Part shown: piece by piece, positions 19,851 through 28,625 of the stretch
How the letters are laid out: each line of letters opens with the position of its first letter
Numbering within the stretch: position 1 is the stretch's first letter
Source of the DNA: Burkholderiales bacterium
GTDB taxonomy: Bacteria > Pseudomonadota > Gammaproteobacteria > Burkholderiales > Burkholderiaceae_C
NCBI GenBank assembly: GCA_003241965.1
Contig: QBMB01000001.1
Span: 24,498-88,497, forward strand
Direction of reading: 5' to 3'
Length of the DNA: 64,000 bases
Position numbers and translations under genes: made by a program
The notes under the pieces: model-generated
What the model saw: the letters and a program-made list of their open reading frames with translations, nothing else
Databases searched by the model: none
Told to the model about the DNA's origin: nothing

Positions 19851-20831
19851 ATGAAAACCCACCTGAAACTCGCGGCGGCTGTCGCGCTCGGGGCCTGCGC
19901 GGCCACTGCCGCCTGGGCGCAAGGCGCGTCCGACTGGAAGCCCAGCAAGCCGGTGCGCATCATCGTGCCCATCGTCGGCAGCACCAACGACGTGCTCGCT
20001 CGCCTGATCGGGCCGAAGCTGCAGGAGGCGCTCGGCCAGCCATTTGTGGTCGAGAACAAACCTGGTGCGGGGGGCAACATCGGTGCATACGAGGTGAGCC
20101 GCGCCGCGCCGGACGGCCACACCCTGCTGATCGGCTACAACGGGCCGCTGGCGATCAACGTCACCCTGTTCGACAAGATGCCGTACGACCCTACCAAGGA
20201 TTTCGCGCCCATCACGCTGGCGGTGAAGTCGCCGCAATACCTGGTGGTGAACCCGGCCACCGGCATCACCGATGTGAAGGACTTCATCGCCAAGGCCAGG
20301 GCCAACCCGACCAAGTATGCCTACGGCTCGGTGGCCATGGGCAGCGCCTCGCACCTCACCATGGAAATGATGAAGTCGGGGGCGAACTTCCGCATGACGC
20401 ACATTCCCTACCGCGGCGCCGGGCCAGCCGTGGCCGATCTGATCGCGGGCAACATCCAGGCCGGCTTCTTCGTGCCCGGCAACGTGCAGGGCTTCGTGAA
20501 GGAGGGGCGTCTCAAGCTGCTGGCCTCCACCGGCCCGAAACGTTTTCCGAGTACACCGGACATCCCGACTCTCAGCGAGTCGGGGCTGAAGGACTTCGAG
20601 GCCACCTCGTGGATCGGTCTGCTCGCGCCGGCCGGCACGCCGCCGGCCATCATCAACCGCTACCACGAGGAGATGGTGCGCATTCTCAACTCGCCCGACA
20701 TCCAGAAGCGCCTGCACGAGATGGAGTTCGAAATCGTCGCGAGCTCGCCCAAGCAGTTCAGCGACTGGATCGGCACCGAGATCGTGCGCTGGGGCAAGGT
20801 CATCAAGGACACCGGCGCCAAGGCGGAGTGA
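19851..20831 (+). CDS. Bug/TctC-family tripartite tricarboxylate transporter substrate-binding protein
   Basis: ATG 19851; signal-like MKTHLKLAAAVALGACAATAAWAQ; PVRIIVPIVGSTNDVLARLIGPKLQEALGQPFVVENKPGAGGNIG. Confidence 0.9.
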   Translation: MKTHLKLAAAVALGACAATAAWAQGASDWKPSKPVRIIVPIVGSTNDVLARLIGPKLQEALGQPFVVENKPGAGGNIGAYEVSRAAPDGHTLLIGYNGPLAINVTLFDKMPYDPTKDFAPITLAVKSPQYLVVNPATGITDVKDFIAKARANPTKYAYGSVAMGSASHLTMEMMKSGANFRMTHIPYRGAGPAVADLIAGNIQAGFFVPGNVQGFVKEGRLKLLASTGPKRFPSTPDIPTLSESGLKDFEATSWIGLLAPAGTPPAIINRYHEEMVRILNSPDIQKRLHEMEFEIVASSPKQFSDWIGTEIVRWGKVIKDTGAKAE

Positions 20832-20837
20832 GCCGAC

Positions 20838-21617
20838 ATGAGCGCACCCCGACTCGCTGAGAAGACCGCGCTGATCACGGGCGGCGGTGCCGGCATTGGC
20901 GCCGCGGCGGCCACGCTGTTCTGTCGCGAAGGCGCGGCCGTGCTGCTGGTGGATGCCGACGCCCAGGCGCTGGAGCGCACCCGCCAAGCCATCGTGCAGG
21001 CCCTGCCCGGCGCGCGCGTGCTGTGCGTGGCGGCCAACGTGGCCGACGAGGTCGCCGCGCGCGCCGCCGTGCAGCAATGCAACGCGCAGCTCGGTGGCCT
21101 GGACATCCTGGTAAACAACGCCGCCATGCGCAACTACTCGGCCGCCGCCGACGCCACGCCCGCCGAGTGGCAGGCCATGGTGGGCGTGAACCTGGTGGGC
21201 ATGTCCAACTACTGCGCCGCGGCCTTGCCGGCGCTGCGGCAATCGGGCGCGGGCAGCATCGTCAACGTCTCGTCGTGTTACGCGGTCACCGGCCGCAAGG
21301 GCATGGCGCTGTACGACGCGACCAAGGCCGCGCAACTGGCCTACACGCGCAGCCTCGCGTTTGAGGAGTCGTCGCACGGCGTGCGCGCCAACGCGGTGTG
21401 CCCCGGTTCCACGCTGACGGATTTTCACGTCGGCCGCGCGCAGGGCTCGGGCAAGAGCGTCGAGCAGCTCAGGACCGAGCGCAAGGATACTTCGCTGATC
21501 GGGCGCTGGGCCTCGCCGGAAGAGATTGCCTGGCCCATCGTGTGGCTAGCGTCCAGCGAGGCCTCCTTCATCACCGGGACCACGCTGATGGTCGACGGTG
21601 GCTTGCACATCATGTAG
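20838..21617 (+). CDS. SDR family oxidoreductase
   Basis: TGGGAGIGAAAA, NNAAMRN, YDATKAAQLAYTRSLA, TGTTLMVDGGLHIM. Confidence 0.9.
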   Translation: MSAPRLAEKTALITGGGAGIGAAAATLFCREGAAVLLVDADAQALERTRQAIVQALPGARVLCVAANVADEVAARAAVQQCNAQLGGLDILVNNAAMRNYSAAADATPAEWQAMVGVNLVGMSNYCAAALPALRQSGAGSIVNVSSCYAVTGRKGMALYDATKAAQLAYTRSLAFEESSHGVRANAVCPGSTLTDFHVGRAQGSGKSVEQLRTERKDTSLIGRWASPEEIAWPIVWLASSEASFITGTTLMVDGGLHIM

Positions 21618-21620
21618 CTA

Positions 21621-21639
21621 TTGGGGACATGTTCCCCAA
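21621..21639. repeat. Inverted repeat TTGGGGA-catgt-TCCCCAA (hairpin or operator)
   Basis: Perfect 7-bp arms, 5-nt loop, between SDR stop (21617) and reductase start (21662). Confidence 0.55.
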
Positions 21640-21661
21640 GGTTCTTGTCTAGAACTCCGCA

Positions 21662-22633
21662 ATGTCAACATCCAAGCTTTCTGCACTTGTCTACAACATG
21701 AGGCTTGAAGCCCCCGGCGTTGTTAGTGTCGAATTTAGGCCAGCCACACCAGACACTGTCTTCCCACCTCATGCCGCTGGCTCACATATCGACCTTCATC
21801 TGGGAAACGGCTTGGTTCGCAGCTACTCGCTGATGAACCCGATCACCGATAAGCAACGCTACGTGGTGGGCGTTCTCAAGGATCGTCAGAGCCGTGGGGG
21901 GTCGAAGTATGTCCACGAGAAGGTTCGCGTGGGCGATGTTCTGGACATCTCGGTGCCTCGCAACAATTTTCCGCTGGAAGAACGTGCTCAGCACTCCGTG
22001 CTGGTTGCAGGTGGCATCGGCATCACACCTATGCTGTGCATGCTCAATCGACTGGCTTCGCTGGGTCGATCTGCCGAGCTGCTCTATTTCGCTCGTTCCC
22101 GCCGGGATGCTGCGTTCTTGCAAGTGCTGGAATCGATGGAGTCAGGCCAGCTCAAAGTGCGGTACCACTTCGATGACGAAGTCGGTGCGTCTCCCGACCT
22201 GCCAACACTGCTGGCAGCGTATCCGGCCGATACCCATTTCTATGGCTGCGGCCCCGGCCCCATGCTGGACGCGTTCCAGAAGGCTTGCGACGGTCTGGGA
22301 TACACCCACGTGCATCTGGAACGGTTCGCCGCCGTGGAACCTGTGGGGACGCCGCCCTTCAACGCCAATGGCTGCACCGTAGAACTGCGCCGGAGTCAGA
22401 GGATCATTCAAGTGCCGGCTGGTTCGACCATTCTCGACGCCATGATGGATGCGGGCATCATTCCTAGCTACAGCTGCAAGGAGGGGATCTGCGGTGCCTG
22501 CGAAACCAAAGTTCTGGCTGGCGAGGTGGATCACCGGGACAGCATCCTGACACAGCAAGAGCGAGCAGCCAACAAGTCGATGATGATCTGTGTGTCGGGT
22601 TGTCGTTCCAATTTGTTGGTACTGGATCTCTAA
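21662..22633 (+). CDS. VanB/phthalate dioxygenase reductase-type oxidoreductase (FMN, NAD(P), C-terminal 2Fe-2S)
   Basis: HIDLHLGNGLVRSYSLMNP, GGIGITPMLCM, YGCGPGPMLDAF, C-terminal CKEGICGACETKVLAGEVDHRDSILT. Confidence 0.9.
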   Translation: MSTSKLSALVYNMRLEAPGVVSVEFRPATPDTVFPPHAAGSHIDLHLGNGLVRSYSLMNPITDKQRYVVGVLKDRQSRGGSKYVHEKVRVGDVLDISVPRNNFPLEERAQHSVLVAGGIGITPMLCMLNRLASLGRSAELLYFARSRRDAAFLQVLESMESGQLKVRYHFDDEVGASPDLPTLLAAYPADTHFYGCGPGPMLDAFQKACDGLGYTHVHLERFAAVEPVGTPPFNANGCTVELRRSQRIIQVPAGSTILDAMMDAGIIPSYSCKEGICGACETKVLAGEVDHRDSILTQQERAANKSMMICVSGCRSNLLVLDL

Positions 22634-23135
22634 GACCGGTGTTGTTTGGATAGGTTGCGCGCTTGGCCGGTTTGAACACACCGCCGAGCAGGTCACGAAA
22701 TCGGGTCAACTCCAACTCCAACTCCAACTCCAACTCCAACTCCAACTCCAACTCCAAGGTGCCAGTTGTAGTGGTGATTCCAATGGTCCGACGCAGCAGT
22801 GTGCTCGCTGGAGTTCTGGTAAGCGAAGCCATAGACCCATTCGCTCAGATCCGACTGGATGAAGCGCTCGACCTTGCCGCTGGTTTGGGACCGCCACGAG
22901 CTGGTAATCGGTCACAAATACCCAAATCTTGGCAGGCCTGTGCGAAGTCTCTTAAGCGGAAGGCCGCTCCGTTGTCGATGAGCGGGAGCTAGATGCGCAC
23001 ACCCAGACTGGCGTAGTAGGCGTGGGCGTTGCACGAGAACTGCACCGCGTTGAGCGCCTTCTGGTCGGGGTGGATGTCGATGAACGCGATACGGGCAGGG
23101 TCATCAATGGTCAAAAAAGCATCTTCCAGCCCGCT
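22630..23135 (-). pseudogene. IS481-like transposase remnant (frameshifts and in-frame stops)
   Basis: Conceptual minus-strand translation: LTIDDPARIAFIDIHPDQKALNAVQFSCNAHAYYASLGVRI*LPLIDNGAAFRLRDFAQACQDLGI / RSQTSGKVERFIQSDLSEWVYGFAYQNSSEHTAASDHWNHHYNWHL...DPIS*; DDE-type landmarks, at least two stops and one frameshift. Confidence 0.75.
22707..22757. repeat. Tandem hexanucleotide repeat (CAACTC)8 plus CAA
   Basis: Eight perfect consecutive CAACTC units counted in sequence plus a 3-nt partial unit (51 bp). Confidence 0.97.
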
Positions 23136-23221
23136 TCATCAACGCTATCCTTGCATTTGCCCATCCACGGAATTGGGGCCCAACGCGCTGACCAGTCGAG
23201 TCGCGTTTGATGCCGGAAGCC

Positions 23222-24469
23222 TCATTCTGACACCTCCGCATCGGCGAGGAGTGGAACCGCTGCGCCACCAACCAGCAAGGACGCCAGCGCAACTGCATCA
23301 AAGCCGCATTCGCGCAGCACCGATTCGGTGTGCTCCCCCAATCGCGGCGCGGGCGCCAGCTTGCTGACGTCGTAACCCACCCAGCGCGCTGGCGCGCCAA
23401 AGGTACGCATCGCTCCTTCGCTCGGGTGCTCGACCTGACGGAAGAAGCCCACCGCCGCCAAGTGTGGGTCATCCAACAGTGATTCGACGGTGTTCAGAGG
23501 CACCGCCGGCACGTCGATGTCTTCGAACAGCTCCAACCAGTGCGCGGTGCTTTGCACGCATAGCGTCTGGCCCAGAAAGCCGTACACCTCGTCAATGTGG
23601 CGGGTGCGGCTGGCCAAGTCGGCGAAGCGCGGATCGACCCGCAAATCGTCGCGCTCGATGGCATGCAGAAAACGCTGCCAGTGGCCGTCGTTGTATACCA
23701 GCGCGCAGATGTAGCCGTCGCTGGTTTCGTATGGCCGGCGCCCGGGCGACAACAGCCGCACGTAGCCAGCGTCACCACTGGGCGGCTCGAAGGTGCGCCC
23801 ATATAGGTGGTCCGAAAGCACCACGCTGGCCATGGTTTCGAACATCGGCACATCGATGCGGCAGCCGCGTCCGTTGCGCTCGCGCCCGTACAGCGCCATG
23901 GCCACGCTGTGCGCTGCATGCAGGCCGACCATGCGGTCGGCAATCGTCAGCGGCACGTAGCGCGGCTCGCTCGCCCCGCTTTGCTGCTGTAAGGCGGCGA
24001 TGCCGACCGCGCCCTGGATCAGGTCGTCATAGGCCGGGCGGCCGGCGTAGGGACCGTCCTCGCCGTAACCGTACACGCCGCACCAGATGATGCGTGGATT
24101 GATCATCGAGATGCTCTCGTAGTCCAGCCCGAGCCGGGCGATGGAGGCCGGGCGGAGGTTGTGCACGAAGACATCGGCGCCTTCGATCAGGCGCCGCATC
24201 GCAGCCGCGCCCTCCGGCGATTTGAGGTCAAGCGCCACGCTGCGCTTGTTGCGGTTCAGGTGCAGGAACAGCGGACCCATGCCGGGATGGCGTCCGGGGC
24301 CGATCCAGCGTGTCGAGTCGCCCTCAGGGGATTCAATCTTGATCACGTCCGCGCCATGGTCGCCAAAGATCTGGGTGGCGTAGGGCCCCATCAGCACCGC
24401 GCTGAGGTCGATCACCCGCACGCCCTCGAGTGGCCCGGCGGGTGCTGCCTGCTTGTGTTGGCTTGTCAT
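23222..24469 (-). CDS. CaiB/BaiF family III CoA transferase
   Basis: GPLEGVRVIDLSAVLMGPYATQIFGDHGADVIKIESPEGDSTR; LNRNKRSVALDLKSPEG; start MTSQHKQ at 24469. Confidence 0.9.
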   Translation of the reverse strand: MTSQHKQAAPAGPLEGVRVIDLSAVLMGPYATQIFGDHGADVIKIESPEGDSTRWIGPGRHPGMGPLFLHLNRNKRSVALDLKSPEGAAAMRRLIEGADVFVHNLRPASIARLGLDYESISMINPRIIWCGVYGYGEDGPYAGRPAYDDLIQGAVGIAALQQQSGASEPRYVPLTIADRMVGLHAAHSVAMALYGRERNGRGCRIDVPMFETMASVVLSDHLYGRTFEPPSGDAGYVRLLSPGRRPYETSDGYICALVYNDGHWQRFLHAIERDDLRVDPRFADLASRTRHIDEVYGFLGQTLCVQSTAHWLELFEDIDVPAVPLNTVESLLDDPHLAAVGFFRQVEHPSEGAMRTFGAPARWVGYDVSKLAPAPRLGEHTESVLRECGFDAVALASLLVGGAAVPLLADAEVSE

Positions 24470-24533
24470 CTGTGTCTCCTCTGATTTCTCGATGCCAGGC
24501 TGCCTCAGCGCCGAGTGCTGAGGAAAAACCGGA

Positions 24534-24562
24534 TTGACGGCCGTCCATCCTAACGATATTCT
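24534..24562 (+). promoter_or_regulatory. Candidate sigma70 promoter TTGACG-N17-TATTCT for the IclR gene
   Basis: TTGACG 24534-24539, TATTCT 24557-24562. Confidence 0.45.
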
Positions 24563-24594
24563 GATTACCAAACAAATGTTCCCATATCAGAACA
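24559..24594. promoter_or_regulatory. Candidate operator: TTCTGAT...ATCAGAA and nested TGTTC-N8-GAACA
   Basis: Perfect inverted repeats 24559-24565/24586-24592 and 24577-24581/24590-24594 between divergent CoA transferase and IclR genes. Confidence 0.5.
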
Positions 24595-24612
24595 CAAGGA
24601 GGCTTCGATTCT

Positions 24613-25488
24613 ATGAACATGCCCACGGCCAGCTTGCGCGAATGCACAGGCATCAATACCCGCGCGGAGGCTTCTCCCATGGCCGTGACCCGCGTGCTGC
24701 GGCTGCTGCGGATACTGGCCGACCGCCCTGCTGGCTTGGCCCTGACCCCGTTGTGCTTGGCGTTGAATGCACCAAAAACCAGCGTACTCTCGCTGTTGCG
24801 CGGCCTCACGGCGCATGGCTACCTGCAGCGCAGCAATGACCTGTATGAACTGGGCCCCGAGGCGTTCTCACTAGGGGCATCTCTGGTGTCGGCCCGCTCG
24901 CTCGACGTTGTGGCCCTGCCCTTCCTGCGGGAGGCAGTGGCGCGATCCGGCGAGACCGCCCTGATCGCCAGAATCGACCGCACCGCAGATCGGCTCGTCT
25001 ACAACCCGATCTTCGAGAGCACCCGGACGATTCGATACGCCGTGCCAGTCGGCACGACACGGCCGCTGTTTGCCTCGTCCGCCGGGCGCGTGCTGCTCGC
25101 GTTCCAGGAAGAGGCATGGCGGCGTGACTACCTGCGCCGGGCCGATCTGCGGGCCATGACCGAGCACTCGGTCACCGACCCGGCGCAACTGGCGCGGATC
25201 ATCGAGGAAGCCCGGGTGAGAGGGGTGGCGGTCACATTCGGAGAAGTGACACCTGACGTTGCCGGCTTTTCGGCCCCGATCTTCGAACCTGACGGGCGCG
25301 TGAACGCAGCGCTGATCATCGCCGCGCCGATCGAGCGCGGTCGCGCCGTCGCCGATGCGCTGCAGCACCTGGTGATGGAACTCGCCGCAAGCATCTCGGG
25401 GGCACTCGGCTACCGTGCGGGACCGGAATCGCGTGAGGTGGCAACGAATCAAGCCAGACCAATGCCCCAGACCCGCCGCTCGCGGTAA
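24613..25488 (+). CDS. IclR family transcriptional regulator
   Basis: TRVLRLLRILADRPAGLALTPLCLALNAPKTSVLSLLRGLTAHGYL HTH; FASSAGRVLLAF effector domain. Confidence 0.88.
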   Translation: MNMPTASLRECTGINTRAEASPMAVTRVLRLLRILADRPAGLALTPLCLALNAPKTSVLSLLRGLTAHGYLQRSNDLYELGPEAFSLGASLVSARSLDVVALPFLREAVARSGETALIARIDRTADRLVYNPIFESTRTIRYAVPVGTTRPLFASSAGRVLLAFQEEAWRRDYLRRADLRAMTEHSVTDPAQLARIIEEARVRGVAVTFGEVTPDVAGFSAPIFEPDGRVNAALIIAAPIERGRAVADALQHLVMELAASISGALGYRAGPESREVATNQARPMPQTRRSR

Positions 25489-25518
25489 CAGGCACAAACT
25501 TCAAAAGGAGACACCCCC

Positions 25519-26280
25519 ATGAACAATGAACTGCTTTACGAAGTGAACGACGGCATTGCCGTCATCACCATCAACCGGCCCGAGCGCCGCAATGCGCTGA
25601 ATCGCGCCGTGCGCGAAGGCTTTTTTGAGGTCTGGCGCCGCTTCGAAGCTGACGGGCAGGCGCAGGTGGCCATCCTCACCGGCGCCGGTGACAATTTCTG
25701 CGCCGGCATGGACCTGGTGGAAGCCGCAGACACTCAACTGCGCATCCCGCCAGCGGGCTTCATCGCCGTGCTCGGCGACAACATCGAGGTCACCAAGCCC
25801 GTCATCGCTGCCGTGCAGGGCTATGCCTATGCAGGCGGTTGGCTGCTCTCGCAGATGTGCGACCTGTGCGTGGCCGACCAAACCGCCAAATTCGCCATCA
25901 CGGAGGCCAAGGTCGGGCGCGGCATGCCGTGGGCCTCGCCGGTCATCCACATGCTGCCGCAGCGCATTCTGATGGAAGTCGCGATGACCGGCGACCCGCT
26001 GACAGCGCAGCGCGCCTACGAACTCGGCTACATCAACCGCCTGATGCCCAAGGGGCAAGCATTGCAAGGGGCCAAAGAGCTGGCGACCCGGCTCATGGCC
26101 AATGCGCCACTGACGGTGCGCGCGGCCAAAGAAATGGTGCGCCTGTCCACCGAGATGGGCCGCACCGCCGCGCTGCGCGCCTCCAACCGAGCGTTTGATG
26201 CCGTCTACCTCAGTGAAGATGCCCTGGAAGGCCCGCAATCTTTCCGGGAAAAGCGCAAACCGGTCTGGAAGGGGCACTGA
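25519..26280 (+). CDS. Enoyl-CoA hydratase/isomerase family protein
   Basis: ITINRPERRNALNRAV, ILTGAGDNFCAGMDL, AAVQGYAYAGGWLLSQMCDL. Confidence 0.9.
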   Translation: MNNELLYEVNDGIAVITINRPERRNALNRAVREGFFEVWRRFEADGQAQVAILTGAGDNFCAGMDLVEAADTQLRIPPAGFIAVLGDNIEVTKPVIAAVQGYAYAGGWLLSQMCDLCVADQTAKFAITEAKVGRGMPWASPVIHMLPQRILMEVAMTGDPLTAQRAYELGYINRLMPKGQALQGAKELATRLMANAPLTVRAAKEMVRLSTEMGRTAALRASNRAFDAVYLSEDALEGPQSFREKRKPVWKGH

Positions 26281-26281
26281 A

Positions 26282-27694
26282 ATGAGCATGACCACAACCA
26301 GAAAACCCGCACCGTCGTCCGCTATCCAAATCGCTGACATCACGCGGGAACTGGCCGCGCGCTGCGCTGACCTGTGCTACACCGATCTCCCGGAGGACGT
26401 GCGCCTGCGGGTCCGGCAATGCCTGCTCGACTGGATCGGGGTGACGCTGGCTGGCGCGTGCGAGCCACTGGTTCACATGCTGGCCGAAGAAGCCCGTGAA
26501 CAGGGTGGGCATGCCCAGGCCACCGTCGTCGGGCACGCCATGACGACCTCCAGCCGGCAGGCGGCATTGATCAATGGCTCGGCCTCGCACGCACTCGACT
26601 ATGACGACGTCAACATGGCCTGCACCGGCCACCCCTCGGTGGTCCTGATCCCGGCCTTGCTCGCCCTGGCCGAATCGCGCGGCGCCAGCGGACGCGACTT
26701 CATGACGGCCTTCGCCGCCGGCTACGAAACCATGTGCCAGTTGGGGTTGGTGTGCGGCGACGCACAGTATTCCAACGGCTTCCACACCACAGCCACGCTA
26801 GGCACGCTCGGTGCGGCCGCCGCCTGCGCACGCTTGCTGCAACTCGATGCCGACGACACCGCGACCGCGCTGGGCATCGCCAGCACCATGGCGGCTGGGC
26901 TGAAATCGATGTTCGGCACCATGTGCAAACCCTTGCATGCCGGGCGGGCCAGTGCCGACGGCCTGCAGGCGGCCCAGTTGGCCGCACGCGGCTTCACCAG
27001 CCGTGCCGATGCGATTGAATGTCCGCAAGGCCTCATCGCCACGCACGGTGGTACCGCGTCGTTGGGAGCTGCGGTGGCCACGCCGAACGGCGGCTGGCAT
27101 CTGCGCCACAACCTGTTCAAGTTCCACGCCGCCTGTTATGGCACACATGCCGCCATTGAGGCCGCGAGCCACTTGCGCCTGCAACACGCACTGCGGGTTG
27201 ATGACGTGTGCCGCGTGACGGTGCGTGCCAGTTCCGCCTGCGAGGGTGTATGCAACATCGCGGAGCCGCGCACCGGGCTGGAGGCCAAGTTCAGTCTCCG
27301 TCACACGGTAGCGATGGCGCTGGCCGGGGTCGACACCGCCGGATTGGACGCGTTCAGTGACGAAGCCGTATACGCGCCCGAGGTGGTGGCGCTGCGTGAT
27401 CGGGTGCAGGTTTTGCTCGCACCTCAATGCCCGGACCTCACCCTCAGCGAGGTGGTGATCGAGACTCAGAGCGGCACAGTGCTGCGCCAACGCTACGACA
27501 GTGGGCGCCCAGCCAGCGACCTGCTGGAGCAGCAGCAGCGCCTGGAGGAAAAGTTTCGCCTGCTGGTCAAGTCTGTGCTCATACCTGACGAGTGCGACGA
27601 GCTGATAGACCTGGTGGCACGGCTCGACGAACTGACCGACCTCTCGCCGCTGGCAGGCATGCTGGCTCGCCAAGCGTGCGCTGATCGACACTAA
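26282..27694 (+). CDS. MmgE/PrpD family protein
   Basis: VRQCLLDWIGVTLAGA, LINGSASHALDYDDVNMACTGHPSVVLIPALLALAE; ATG 26282. Confidence 0.88.
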   Translation: MSMTTTRKPAPSSAIQIADITRELAARCADLCYTDLPEDVRLRVRQCLLDWIGVTLAGACEPLVHMLAEEAREQGGHAQATVVGHAMTTSSRQAALINGSASHALDYDDVNMACTGHPSVVLIPALLALAESRGASGRDFMTAFAAGYETMCQLGLVCGDAQYSNGFHTTATLGTLGAAAACARLLQLDADDTATALGIASTMAAGLKSMFGTMCKPLHAGRASADGLQAAQLAARGFTSRADAIECPQGLIATHGGTASLGAAVATPNGGWHLRHNLFKFHAACYGTHAAIEAASHLRLQHALRVDDVCRVTVRASSACEGVCNIAEPRTGLEAKFSLRHTVAMALAGVDTAGLDAFSDEAVYAPEVVALRDRVQVLLAPQCPDLTLSEVVIETQSGTVLRQRYDSGRPASDLLEQQQRLEEKFRLLVKSVLIPDECDELIDLVARLDELTDLSPLAGMLARQACADRH

Positions 27695-27753
27695 CAGCGT
27701 TTATTGGTGCGGGCAGGCTGGCGTGCGGAAAAAAAAGAGACGTGCAATACCCC

Positions 27754-28581
27754 TCATTGGTCGGCGTTTTTGCTCTCCGCGGAAGGGCTGCGCCCAATGC
27801 GGCAAAACAAGCGCTGCAACATGCTCCTGGTCTCCCCACGGGCCAGCTGCTGCGGATGGTGACCAACTCCAGGCAGCGCCGTCACTTCAAGCGGCATCAG
27901 ACCGTGGCGAAACAATGCAATCGCGCTGGGCCGCCAGCCATATTCATCGTCATTGCCGAACAACACGGAGACCGGACAACGCACTGCGGCAAGCTCGACG
28001 CTCATGTCCCATTGAAGTGCCTGCGGGCTGGCCCAGGGCTCGTACCAGCCCCAGAACATGGTGTCGGTGTTGTCGCCATGGTGGCGACGAAGTTTTTCGC
28101 GCAAGCCGTCTTGCTCAAACGCGCGCCGCGCGACGGCCATGGCGTCCACCATGAACTGATCCACAGCCATGGTTGGCGAGCAGGCAAAAACGCCGCATAC
28201 CAGCTCAGGATGCGCCGCCGCAGCCAGCACCGACATGGCTCCTCCATCACTGTGGCCGAACATCAACGCCTTGTGGATTCCAAAGTGGCGCAACACCTCG
28301 CCAAGCACCGGCCCAGCCTCTTCACGCCGGTAGCTGGGCTCGCGCCCACCCACCAGACTCTCGGATCGCCCATAACCATACCGGTCATAGGCCAGCACCG
28401 GCCAGCCGCTGGCTTCGGCCAACACCTGAGGCAGGTCTTTCCAGGTGGTGATGCAGTCCAGACCGCCATGCATCATCACGATGGTCGGCTGCCCGTTGCC
28501 CACATCACCCCAGGTGGTGGCGGCCAGCCGATGGCCTCCCGCAAACAGTTCGTGTTCCTTCATTTCGTTCTTTTTCATCAT
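27754..28581 (-). CDS. Alpha/beta hydrolase
   Basis: IVMMHGGLDCITTWKDL, LMFGHSDGGAMSVL nucleophile elbow; start MMKKNEMKEHELF at 28581 (alternative 28563). Confidence 0.85.
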   Translation of the reverse strand: MMKKNEMKEHELFAGGHRLAATTWGDVGNGQPTIVMMHGGLDCITTWKDLPQVLAEASGWPVLAYDRYGYGRSESLVGGREPSYRREEAGPVLGEVLRHFGIHKALMFGHSDGGAMSVLAAAAHPELVCGVFACSPTMAVDQFMVDAMAVARRAFEQDGLREKLRRHHGDNTDTMFWGWYEPWASPQALQWDMSVELAAVRCPVSVLFGNDDEYGWRPSAIALFRHGLMPLEVTALPGVGHHPQQLARGETRSMLQRLFCRIGRSPSAESKNADQ

Positions 28582-28625
28582 GTCAATCTGCCTCCGGGTT
28601 GGGCATTGCAGAGGATCCACACAGC

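Noticed and set aside
22707-22757. Tandem repeat as a CRISPR array or a repeat-protein gene (QLQLQL/NSNSNS/ELELEL ORFs)
   Set aside because: No spacers, 6-nt unit, and the containing ORFs have no family features; better explained as a microsatellite in a transposase remnant
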